The notes: generated by a model not told the origin, from the sequence alone. Counted from the first letter of the stretch, positions 1-5,069 are shown. The stretch is 5,154 nucleotides of DNA from Bacillota bacterium (GCA_021806845.1 JAKAPV010000217.1:1-5154), one strand, 5' to 3'. Program-made: numbers and translations.

Positions 1-407
1 CGATCTCGATGGGACTGACCGCCGTCGCGGAGACGCTCTACGTCGCTGACGCGGAGTCGAGCGCGATCCGCGCCGTGCCGCTGGGCGGCGAAGGCGTCGT
101 CGAGACGCTCGTCGGGGAGGGCCTCTTCGACTTCGGCGACCGCGACGGACCGCTGCAACACTCCCAGCTCCAGCATCCGAACGGGATCGCGGCCGCCGCG
201 GATCGCATCTATATCGCGGATACCTACAACGACAAGATCCGGCTGCTCCTGCTGCGCGAGCAGCGGCTCGAGACGTTTCTCGACGGCCTGCGCGAGCCCC
301 AGGCCGTGCAGATCCATGATGGGGCGCTCTACATAGCGGATAGCGGCAACCACCGCATACTGCGGGCGCCCCTCGGGGGCGGCGGCGCCGAGACGATCCT
401 CGCCTGA
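1..407 (+). CDS. NHL-repeat protein, C-terminal part (NHLRC2-like thioredoxin/NHL family), 5' end outside window
   Basis: The frame is open at the left edge and ends at TGA 405-407, so only about the last 134 residues are present. Three NHL-type blades can be seen: LYVADAESSAIR, IYIADTYNDKIR and LYIADSGNHRIL, each with the (I/L)Y(I/V)AD core followed by a polar turn. Between the first two lies LFDFGDRDG followed by LQHPNGI, a signature I associate with the NHLRC2-type family, in which a thioredoxin-like domain precedes an NHL beta-propeller. The thioredoxin part would lie upstream of the window. NHL propellers are binding scaffolds; no enzyme activity can be read from this part. The ATG at position 9 is internal, because the two codons before it (Ile, Ser) fit the blade motif. 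The gene converges on the regulator gene, with 43 bases between the stops. NHL identity is firm; the NHLRC2-like subtype is likely. Confidence 0.85.
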   Translation, partial: ISMGLTAVAETLYVADAESSAIRAVPLGGEGVVETLVGEGLFDFGDRDGPLQHSQLQHPNGIAAAADRIYIADTYNDKIRLLLLREQRLETFLDGLREPQAVQIHDGALYIADSGNHRILRAPLGGGGAETILA

Positions 408-410
408 TGC

Positions 411-443
411 AAGAAGGGTGCGGCGCTGCCGTCGGACCCCTTT
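411..443. terminator. possible bidirectional terminator between convergent genes
   Basis: The gap between the two convergent stops contains AAGAAGGG on the left and CCCCTTT on the right, which can pair imperfectly around an inner hairpin, CGGC-GCT-GCCG (421-431). The left side is A-rich and the right side has a short T run, as expected for a weak terminator serving both strands. The stem is interrupted and the T run is short, so this is only a candidate. Confidence 0.35.
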
Positions 444-450
444 CGCGTTC

Positions 451-1110
451 TTACGCCTGCCTCGCCGGCTCCGGCTGGTGCCTCGCCCACCATGCCGCCG
501 CCGCCACGCGGTTCTTGGCCCCGATCTTCTTCAAGATGCTCGAGACGCGGTGCTTGACGATCTTGTCGTCGAGCCGCAGCTCGCGGCTGATCTGCCGGTT
601 CGTTTCGCCGCGTACGATGCGCTCCAGCACCTCATATTCATCGATGGTCAGCGGAGCCCAGGGACTGTGGTCCCCGAGCGAGCGAAGCCGCAGCCGTCCG
701 GCGACCACGGCCGCCATTTGCGGGTCCACTGGCGCACCCCCGTCCCGGACGGTGCGGATTGCGGTCGCCAGTTCCTCGGCGGAGACGTCTTCGAAAAGGT
801 ACCCGGCAGCGCCGTCCATGATCAGTCCGAGAATCGTCTCTTCATCCGTGCGCGCGGTGACGATGAGCACCCTGCAGTCCTGGCTGCGCATCTCCTGACA
901 CGCCTTCGTATCCAGGCTGGCGGGGTCCCGAACGTTCAGCACGGCAACGTCCGCGCTCGTCTCGCGCAGCATGCGGCAGGCCTCATTCGTGTTTTTGCTC
1001 TCTGCGACCACTTCGATGTCCCGGGCGTCCTGCAGGAGTGCGCGCAAACCCGCGCGGACGATCGTGCTGTCCGCGATCGTCACCACGCGAACGCGCTCGG
1101 CTGCCTGCAT
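451..1110 (-). CDS. NarL/FixJ-type (LuxR HTH) response regulator with a degenerate receiver domain
   Basis: A 219-residue protein of normal length for NarL/FixJ regulators. Residues 6-122 form a receiver-like domain and residues about 151-205 a LuxR-type helix-turn-helix (LTIDEYEVLERIVRGETN, then VKHRVSSILKKIG). The domain is therefore predicted to bind DNA in the cytoplasm. The receiver is atypical: the acidic pair reads AD (A13-D14) instead of DD; the phospho-acceptor position in DVAVLNVRDP is Asn59 where the family has Asp; and the conserved Lys of the GYLLKD-type motif is Glu107 (GYLFED). Only D14 and T85 of the switch residues remain. Classical phosphorylation is therefore unlikely, and control by another signal or by expression level is inferred. 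ATG 1110 is chosen because a near-perfect Shine-Dalgarno precedes it; a longer frame up to 1311 overlaps the TusA-like gene and has no domain support. It is the downstream gene of a coupled pair. No adjacent histidine kinase is seen in the window. Confidence 0.92.
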   Translation of the reverse strand: MQAAERVRVVTIADSTIVRAGLRALLQDARDIEVVAESKNTNEACRMLRETSADVAVLNVRDPASLDTKACQEMRSQDCRVLIVTARTDEETILGLIMDGAAGYLFEDVSAEELATAIRTVRDGGAPVDPQMAAVVAGRLRLRSLGDHSPWAPLTIDEYEVLERIVRGETNRQISRELRLDDKIVKHRVSSILKKIGAKNRVAAAAWWARHQPEPARQA

Positions 1111-1114
1111 GACC

Positions 1115-1122
1115 TCACCTCC
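1115..1122 (-). promoter_or_regulatory. ribosome binding site of the regulator gene, overlapping the upstream stop codon
   Basis: On the minus strand this reads GGAGGTGA, eight bases complementary to the 16S 3' end, four bases before ATG 1110. Its last three bases, TGA, are the stop codon of the TusA-like gene. Ribosomes terminating on the first gene are thus placed exactly on the start site of the second, which argues for translational coupling. Confidence 0.9.
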
Positions 1123-1384
1123 CGATGTCCTCGGCATGGCTGAGGCTGCGATGCAGTCTGCGGATGAGGAACGCATCACAGTCGTCGCGCCGCTCCACGC
1201 CAAGCAGGGCATTGCCGGATTTCTCGGCCCAGAGCGGGATTTCAGTGCGGGCCATGGAATCGTCGGCGAGAATGGCCACCACCTGGCCGAGCTGTGCCGA
1301 CCGCACGGCACCGATCGCCTCCATGAGCGGCATGTGGCAATCGCTGCCCCTCGCGTCGACGAGAACGTCCGCTGAGGTCAGCAT
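1115..1384 (-). CDS. TusA/SirA-like sulfur-carrier family protein with a variant CHMP motif
   Basis: This 89-residue protein fits the TusA fold in length and pattern: VLVDARGSDCHMPL near the N-terminus matches the family's LDxRGxxCPxP segment, followed by GQVVAILADDSMARTEIPLW (33-52), then KSGNALLGVE and a final FLIRR strand. TusA proteins carry persulfide sulfur on the Cys of CPxP and pass it to other sulfur-handling proteins in the cytoplasm. Here Cys16 is kept and so is the second proline (P19), but the first proline is replaced by His17. Sulfur transfer by Cys16 remains possible but is not proven. ATG 1384 has a good Shine-Dalgarno seven bases upstream; an in-frame TTG at 1426 adds 14 residues without family resemblance. 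The gene is translationally coupled to the downstream regulator, which suggests that the two work together. A TusA-fold protein with a non-sulfur role is the main alternative. Confidence 0.8.
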   Translation of the reverse strand: MLTSADVLVDARGSDCHMPLMEAIGAVRSAQLGQVVAILADDSMARTEIPLWAEKSGNALLGVERRDDCDAFLIRRLHRSLSHAEDIGR

Positions 1385-1391
1385 GGTGAAA

Positions 1392-1398
1392 CACCTCT
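1392..1398 (-). promoter_or_regulatory. ribosome binding site of the TusA-like gene
   Basis: The minus strand reads AGAGGTG, seven bases before ATG 1384. It decides in favour of this start over the TTG at 1426. Confidence 0.75.
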
Positions 1399-1522
1399 CG
1401 TCGCCGACATTGGGGAGCGCGGCCAAGCGGGCGCAATCCCCCCATAATCATTAGTCGCTGAATCAACCCCCGCCGACAATCTCCATTCGGACTTGCAACT
1501 CACCCCAATTTCACGGCGCAAC

Positions 1523-1539
1523 CGGCCCTTTCGGGGCCG
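1523..1539. repeat. hairpin, 6-bp stem, overlapping the 16-bp palindrome
   Basis: CGGCCC (1523-1528) pairs with GGGCCG (1534-1539) around the five-base loop TTTCG. The right arm shares 1535-1539 with the palindrome at 1535-1550, so a transcript can form one structure or the other but not both. No T run follows on either strand, so it is not a classical terminator. Confidence 0.5.
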
Positions 1540-1550
1540 TTCGAACGGCC
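1535..1550. promoter_or_regulatory. perfect 16-bp palindrome, possible operator
   Basis: GGCCGTTCGAACGGCC is identical to its own reverse complement, centred on TTCGAA. It lies about 150 bases upstream of the TusA-like start codon. Perfect dyads of this size are typical binding sites for dimeric regulators, possibly the neighbouring LuxR-type protein, but the regulator is unknown. Without a loop it is a poor RNA hairpin, which favours a DNA site. Confidence 0.4.
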
Positions 1551-1566
1551 TGTCCGCACAGCAAGG

Positions 1567-1593
1567 CCGCCTCCGCCCCGCGGTCGGAGGCGG
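1567..1593. repeat. stem-loop with 9-bp perfect stem, downstream of the TlpA-like gene
   Basis: CCGCCTCCG (1567-1575) pairs perfectly with CGGAGGCGG (1585-1593) around a nine-base loop. It lies about 85 bases beyond the stop of the minus-strand TlpA-like gene, so it may end or stabilise that transcript. There is no T run after it on either strand, so a standard intrinsic terminator is not supported. Confidence 0.45.
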
Positions 1594-1676
1594 ACGGCAG
1601 CAACGCCGCGGCCGGAACGCCTCGTCAGCGCATGCGCGGTCCTGGTGCCTCTAGCGGGGCCCAGGGCGGCGTTTCG

Positions 1677-2216
1677 CTATTTCGGCGTATACCCGATCTT
1701 CGCGACATACTTGGCGATCTGGGTTTCGGCGATCGGATTCTGGACGACCGCCTGAATCACCCCGCTCCGGTCGATGAAGAAGCTCGTCGGAATGAAGGCG
1801 ACCTGGTAGCTGTTCGCGACGGCATTCTGCTCGTCGAGGACGACGGGGAAGCGGATGTCGTACTTGCGCACGAACTTCTCCACATCTCCCGGACTCGTCT
1901 CCGAGGCGGCCAGGTCCACCCCGATGATGTCGATGCCGGGGTTCGCGGCGGCGAACTTCGCGAGACCGGGCGCCTCCGCGTTGCACGGTGGGCACCAGGA
2001 GGCGAAGAAGTTGATCCACACGGGATGACCGCGCAGAGAACTGAGCGCGATACTGCCCTTGCCGCTGAGCAGCGGCAGCTTCCAGTTCGGCGCGATCTGA
2101 CCGACCTGTATGCCGACTGTGCGGGGTGCACTGGGTACCGGATGCAGGCCCCACCAGAGCAATAACAGTGCTGCGATCACCGCGACTCCGATGACGTACG
2201 GCCGATACCGCCGCAA
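1677..2216 (-). CDS. membrane-anchored TlpA/ResA-like thiol-disulfide oxidoreductase
   Basis: A 179-residue protein counted from TTG 2216. It starts with RRYR and a hydrophobic segment at about residues 8-23, an uncleaved anchor that would place the rest in the periplasm. A thioredoxin-fold domain of the TlpA/ResA type follows: QIAPNWKLPLL, then LRGHPVWINFFASWCPPC with active-site Cys75 and Cys78, a central IDIIGVDLA strand and insert, and the cis-proline loop FIPTSFFID (Pro143) before GVI. The family reduces periplasmic disulfides, for example on apocytochrome c or copper-site proteins. CPPC is a usual TlpA-group variant. The start is chosen because GGGAGGG lies six bases before the TTG; the alternative ATG 2231 adds five residues but has no ribosome binding site. 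It follows the six-helix membrane protein gene closely and is probably cotranscribed with it. Fold and active site are certain; the substrate is not. Confidence 0.93.
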   Translation of the reverse strand: MRRYRPYVIGVAVIAALLLLWWGLHPVPSAPRTVGIQVGQIAPNWKLPLLSGKGSIALSSLRGHPVWINFFASWCPPCNAEAPGLAKFAAANPGIDIIGVDLAASETSPGDVEKFVRKYDIRFPVVLDEQNAVANSYQVAFIPTSFFIDRSGVIQAVVQNPIAETQIAKYVAKIGYTPK

Positions 2217-2222
2217 GATGTT

Positions 2223-2229
2223 CCCTCCC
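2223..2229 (-). promoter_or_regulatory. ribosome binding site favouring a TTG start for the TlpA-like gene
   Basis: The minus strand reads GGGAGGG followed by AACATC and then TTG 2216. The motif begins inside the ATG at 2231, so it cannot serve that ATG. It supports the TTG start. Confidence 0.55.
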
Positions 2230-2238
2230 ATAGCTGCG

Positions 2239-2907
2239 CTATGCCATGCCGAGGGCGATCAGGACCGCCACTGCGGCGAAAACGCCTCCGACGGCGCGCG
2301 TGAGAACCCTCGACGCCGAGGGCGCGCGGCTCGCCAACCGGCGGGCGGCGAAGCCGAGCGCGAGCACTGTGACGGCCCCTCCCAGCGCCACGGCGAGCAC
2401 CGCGTCCGCGGCTGGCCACGTGAGCCCCGCGTCTCCCAGCTTGGCGGCGCTCTGCAGTGCAGGGCCGCTCAGGCCGAGGCTGACCTCGAAGGGCATGAGG
2501 ATGCCGAGGATGGCGGAGGTCGTTGCGTCGCTCGCCGGGTCCTGCCCGGGGGAACGGCCGCGCAGGCGCGCCCAGACGTTCTGGACGCCAAGCAGGAATA
2601 GCCCCTCAAACATCAGAACGAAAGCCAGTGAGAGCGCCCCGACCGCCTGGTGGCGCTGCAGCCAGTCGGCAACGGGCGTCCCGTAGAGATGCAAAAGCAG
2701 GTATGCAACGACGAAGCCGGATGCGTAGGCCGCAAGGCGGCCGCGAATGACTCCCGCATCTTGGGCGCTCCCGAGCGCGAGCCCGACCGCCACGACCGGG
2801 AGCGGCCAGGCGCTGGGGTATACGGCACCGAGTATGGCACGCAAGAAGATGACGTCGTAGCTGATCCGGCCCACGCTCCCACGAGAGTATCTGCGCCGCA
2901 CGTCCAT
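2239..2907 (-). CDS. six-helix membrane protein of the CcdA/DsbD-LysE type, lacking cysteines
   Basis: A 222-residue protein with about six hydrophobic segments (near residues 19-46, 58-77, 88-111, 130-152, 166-187, 203-222), the length and topology of CcdA. It sits directly before a TlpA-like gene, the classical partner of CcdA in moving electrons to the periplasm. The first and fourth helices share the pattern ILGxxxP (25-31 and 133-139), an internal repeat like the two halves of CcdA/DsbD. In CcdA each of these prolines is followed by a redox Cys; here the next residues are Ser32 and Phe140, and the whole protein has no Cys. It therefore cannot carry electrons by the known mechanism. The WPLPVVAV segment also resembles GAP/Sap-type transport proteins of the LysE superfamily, a real alternative. 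ATG 2907 lacks a clear Shine-Dalgarno; internal GTG codons at residues 3 and 12 are possible starts. Membrane topology is firm and the family placement moderate. Confidence 0.65.
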   Translation of the reverse strand: MDVRRRYSRGSVGRISYDVIFLRAILGAVYPSAWPLPVVAVGLALGSAQDAGVIRGRLAAYASGFVVAYLLLHLYGTPVADWLQRHQAVGALSLAFVLMFEGLFLLGVQNVWARLRGRSPGQDPASDATTSAILGILMPFEVSLGLSGPALQSAAKLGDAGLTWPAADAVLAVALGGAVTVLALGFAARRLASRAPSASRVLTRAVGGVFAAVAVLIALGMA

Positions 2908-2912
2908 TGTAC

Positions 2913-3007
2913 AAGGTATTGCGCCTGGACGCGGTCCATCCCCCAGCAGCCCGGAAGAAGGTGCCTCGACGGCCCAGCCTCATTTCCCCCGTCACCGCGA
3001 ATACCTT
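2913..3007. repeat. spaced 8-bp inverted repeat in the divergent region
   Basis: AAGGTATT (2913-2920) and AATACCTT (3000-3007) are perfect reverse complements, 79 bases apart. They flank the space between the divergent membrane-protein and transporter genes. They might be two half-sites for a shared regulator, but the right copy probably lies inside the real transporter coding region, and 8 bp can arise by chance. Confidence 0.2.
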
Positions 3008-3028
3008 CTGCTGCTCGCATCGCGCGCG

Positions 3029-4210
3029 GTGCGGAGTTTCGCCATGTCCATCATCACCGTGGTACTGCCGCTGCTGGTTGCGGACCGCGGCCTCCGCCCG
3101 ACCGCAGCAGGGCTCGTCTTCACCGCCGCCTCGATCGGCGGGGCCGTAATCCTGCTCAGCGCGGGCTTCCTCGGGGATCGCTACGGGCGCCGGCCGATCC
3201 TCGTCGCGATTGCCGCGACCGCAGCGGTCGCAACGGTCGGCGTCAGCATGACCGGCAGCTACCCGCTGCTATTGCTCTTCGCGTGCATCGGCGCCCTCGC
3301 GCGCGGCGGCGCCGCCGGCTCCGGCGGCGCCTGGGGGCCCTTCGCTCCGGTGGAGCAGCCCTTGCTCGCGGAAGTCGTCCCGCGCAGCGCACGCAATGCC
3401 GCATTCTCCACCTTGGCGATCCTCGGAGTGCTGGCCGGAGCCGCTGGCTCGCTCGCAGCGGCGCTGCCAGCCGTCCTGCAGGGGGTCGGGGTGACGAGGG
3501 CAGGCGGCGACGAGATCACCATGATCATCGCCGGCGTCGCGCAGCTCGCAGCCGGCCTCCTGGTGCTGCCCGTGCGCGAGGCGCCGCCCATCCCCCCGGC
3601 GCGCCTGGAGGAGCGCCGGCTCTCGCCCGCCGCCCGCGACGCCGTCTTCAAACTGTCGCTCACGAACGCCCTGAACGGATTCGGCGCCGGGTTTCTGGGT
3701 CCGTTCCTCACCTACTGGCTGCATGTGCGCTTCGGCGTGGGCGCAGCGGCGCTGGCGACCCTCTTCACCGTCACGAACCTCGTGTCCGCGCTTCCCTACC
3801 TCGGCGCGGCCAGCCTCGCCAGGCGCCTCGGCAGCATCCCGACGATCCTCTGGACGCGGCTCTTCGCGGCGGTCTTTACAGCGCTCCTGCCGTTCATGCC
3901 GACCTTCCTATGGGCGAGCGCCGTCTACGTCCTACGCATGGCGGTGCAGATGATGGCCAACCCGATCCGGCAGTCCTTCGTGCTGGACCTCGTCGCGCCG
4001 GAGGAGCGCGGCCGGCTTTCATCCGCGTCCTCGCTCCCGTCGCAGGTCACGACCAGCGTCGCGCCGTACATCGGCGGCTGGCTGATGGAATCGCTGGGCC
4101 TCATGGGGCTGCCGCTCGAGCTGGCTGCGCTCTTCCAGGCCTCGAACGGCGTTCTCTTCGCACACTATTTCCGCGGGGCCCGAGACCCCGCCGCCGCCGA
4201 GACGGACTAA
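3029..4210 (+). CDS. major facilitator superfamily (MFS) transporter, true start probably upstream
   Basis: A 393-residue polytopic protein from GTG 3029 with about 11-12 hydrophobic segments in two halves separated near residues 185-205 by a charged loop (RLEERRLSPAARDA). The MFS motif A is clear after helix 2: GFLGDRYGRRPIL at about 46-58. A Gly/Ala-rich stretch (about 93-103) leads to PVEQPLLAEVVP, and the second half has NPIRQSFVLDLVAPEERGR, a pattern common in MFS exporters and permeases of unknown substrate. The start is doubtful: the same frame stays open back to 2861 and the codons just before 3029 read REYLLLLASRA, which looks like the normal beginning of helix 1 in such proteins. 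No ATG, GTG or TTG lies in that extension. ACG 2969 has AAGAAGG seven bases before it. The 3' end overlaps the convergent thioesterase gene by four bases. Family certain; substrate unknown. Confidence 0.9.
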   Translation: MRSFAMSIITVVLPLLVADRGLRPTAAGLVFTAASIGGAVILLSAGFLGDRYGRRPILVAIAATAAVATVGVSMTGSYPLLLLFACIGALARGGAAGSGGAWGPFAPVEQPLLAEVVPRSARNAAFSTLAILGVLAGAAGSLAAALPAVLQGVGVTRAGGDEITMIIAGVAQLAAGLLVLPVREAPPIPPARLEERRLSPAARDAVFKLSLTNALNGFGAGFLGPFLTYWLHVRFGVGAAALATLFTVTNLVSALPYLGAASLARRLGSIPTILWTRLFAAVFTALLPFMPTFLWASAVYVLRMAVQMMANPIRQSFVLDLVAPEERGRLSSASSLPSQVTTSVAPYIGGWLMESLGLMGLPLELAALFQASNGVLFAHYFRGARDPAAAETD

Positions 4211-5004
4211 ACCCCCAGCGCGGCTCCGTAGATGCCGACTGCGGCGCAGAGCACGCGCCCGTCCCCATCCCTGGCGCTCGCCTGCGCGAAGTGGATCGAG
4301 CGCCCCTTGCGGTCGATCTGCACCTGCAGCTGCACCTCGCCCGGCAGGGTAGGCAGCATGTAGCTCACGTCCAGGGTCCGCAGTGCGACCTCCCCCGCCC
4401 CCCGAGCAAGCAGGGAACTCCGCATGGCGAGGTCGAGCGCCGCCGCCAGCGCGCCGCCGTGCCCGATCCCTTCCGGGTTCAGGAGCACGGGACGCACGTC
4501 CAGCACCTGCAGGTCGTCCGCCGCCGGCAGCAGCGAGAGCAGCGCGGGCAGGCTCTGGGCGTCCGGCATCTCCCACTCCGGCGATGCGCCGGGCTCTTCC
4601 TCCGCCGGCTGCCGCTTGGGACTCCGCGCGAAGAACCCCTGGGCCGTCGCGCAGATCTCGCCGTCCATGCGCAGCACGCGGCAGGAGGCCATGGCCTCCT
4701 TCCATTCCGGCGCGAGCAGCGGGCTCTCCCCCTCGCCGCGCACCGGCGCCTTGCCGACCGCACGGTGAAAGGCGATCTGCAAGTGCACGGTCCCGAACGA
4801 CACGCGCTCCAAGAGCTGTCCGGCGATCGCGTGCCCCAAGGTGATGTCGCAGAGCGTCGCGACGGCGCCCTGCGATATGCCGCCCCCGGGATCACAGGCA
4901 GCGGGGACGGGCGGCATGAGGGCGTTGCACCCTCCGGGCCGCGGGATCTCGATCTCAATGCCGAGCGCCTGCCGGAAGGGGTTCACAGGGAATGTGGTCC
5001 GCAA
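4207..5004 (-). CDS. tandem double-hotdog, PaaI-like thioesterase family protein
   Basis: A 265-residue protein made of two fused hotdog domains of the PaaI/acyl-CoA thioesterase kind, which typically hydrolyse acyl-CoA esters in the cytoplasm. The N-half begins VNPFRQALGIEIEI, a usual PaaI opening, and has the helix segment SQGAVATLCDITLGHA with Asp53. The C-half has NPEGIGHGGALAAALDLAM, with the canonical HGG (182-184) and Asp191. Between them is an acidic, proline-rich linker (about 128-150, RSPKRQPAEEEPGASPEWEM). In the N-half the HGG is replaced by QGA, so the two sites are not equivalent and perhaps only one is catalytic. TTG 5004 is chosen because GGAGG lies seven bases before it; ATG 5034 and ATG 5031 would add ten or nine residues but have no clear ribosome binding site. 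The gene is convergent with the transporter and faces a putative mobile element at its 5' side. The substrate is unknown. Confidence 0.82.
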   Translation of the reverse strand: MRTTFPVNPFRQALGIEIEIPRPGGCNALMPPVPAACDPGGGISQGAVATLCDITLGHAIAGQLLERVSFGTVHLQIAFHRAVGKAPVRGEGESPLLAPEWKEAMASCRVLRMDGEICATAQGFFARSPKRQPAEEEPGASPEWEMPDAQSLPALLSLLPAADDLQVLDVRPVLLNPEGIGHGGALAAALDLAMRSSLLARGAGEVALRTLDVSYMLPTLPGEVQLQVQIDRKGRSIHFAQASARDGDGRVLCAAVGIYGAALGV

Positions 5005-5011
5005 TCTATCG

Positions 5012-5016
5012 CCTCC
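5012..5016 (-). promoter_or_regulatory. ribosome binding site favouring a TTG start for the thioesterase-like gene
   Basis: The minus strand reads GGAGG, then seven bases, then TTG 5004. It lies downstream of the tandem ATG codons at 5034 and 5031 and so supports the shorter protein. Confidence 0.55.
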
Positions 5017-5032
5017 GGGGATTGTCCTCATC

Positions 5033-5041
5033 ATCCTATCA
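5033..5041 (-). promoter_or_regulatory. possible extended -10 promoter element for the thioesterase-like gene
   Basis: The minus strand reads TGATAGGAT, close to the extended -10 pattern TGnTATAAT. Transcription would begin near 5026, downstream of the ATG codons at 5034 and 5031 and upstream of TTG 5004, which would agree with the TTG start. No matching -35 box is seen, so confidence is low. Confidence 0.25.
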
Positions 5042-5049
5042 CGCGGAGA

Positions 5050-5069
5050 CCTCGACCTTCAGGTCGAGG
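5050..5069. repeat. perfect hairpin (8-bp stem, 4-base loop), possible subterminal hairpin of an IS200/IS605-type element
   Basis: CCTCGACC (5050-5057) pairs with GGTCGAGG (5062-5069) around TTCA. It lies 33 bases before the start of the TnpB-like frame. IS200/IS605-family elements carry subterminal hairpins near their ends that the transposase recognises, so this is a candidate left-end hairpin. A second small hairpin, GGAAG-CGT-CTTCC, follows at 5071-5083. The element border and target tetra- or pentanucleotide cannot be fixed from this end alone. No T run follows on either strand, so a terminator is unlikely. Confidence 0.45.

Larger units (their letters stand above)
1385..1676. other. gene-free region between the two minus-strand gene pairs
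   Basis: About 290 bases with no convincing reading frame. It must hold the promoter of the TusA-like/regulator pair and the transcript end of the membrane protein/TlpA pair. A 16-bp palindrome and two hairpins (listed separately) lie in its middle, and a 10-bp palindrome, GCGCATGCGC, lies at 1628-1637. The part nearest the TusA-like gene (about 1441-1515) is the least GC-rich and the likeliest promoter site on the minus strand. I could not find a well-spaced sigma-70 pair or a sigma-54 (GG-N10-GC) site there. Confidence 0.5.

Noticed and set aside
418..1143. Long plus-strand open frames across the regulator gene
   Set aside because: They are antisense to a gene with clear domain motifs and show no recognisable protein pattern; high GC content keeps such frames open by chance.
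1111..1311. Upstream extension of the regulator reading frame to 1311
   Set aside because: It overlaps the well-supported TusA-like gene in another frame, has no receiver-domain residues, and the ATG at 1110 has a near-perfect Shine-Dalgarno.
1385..1426. TTG 1426 as start of the TusA-like gene
   Set aside because: It adds residues without family resemblance, and the ATG at 1384 has a good ribosome binding site.
1652..1679. TAGCG/CGCTA inverted pair at the end of the TlpA-like gene as a terminator
   Set aside because: The stem is only five pairs with a long gap, and no T run follows.
2906..2911. TACAAT on the minus strand as a -10 box for the membrane-protein gene
   Set aside because: It overlaps the ATG itself and has no -35 match at 16-18 bases; it would require a start further downstream, which is not supported by a ribosome binding site.
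4019..4968. Long Arg/Ala/Pro-rich frames on both strands over the transporter end and thioesterase gene
   Set aside because: Composition is typical of out-of-frame translation of GC-rich genes, and they overlap well-supported genes.
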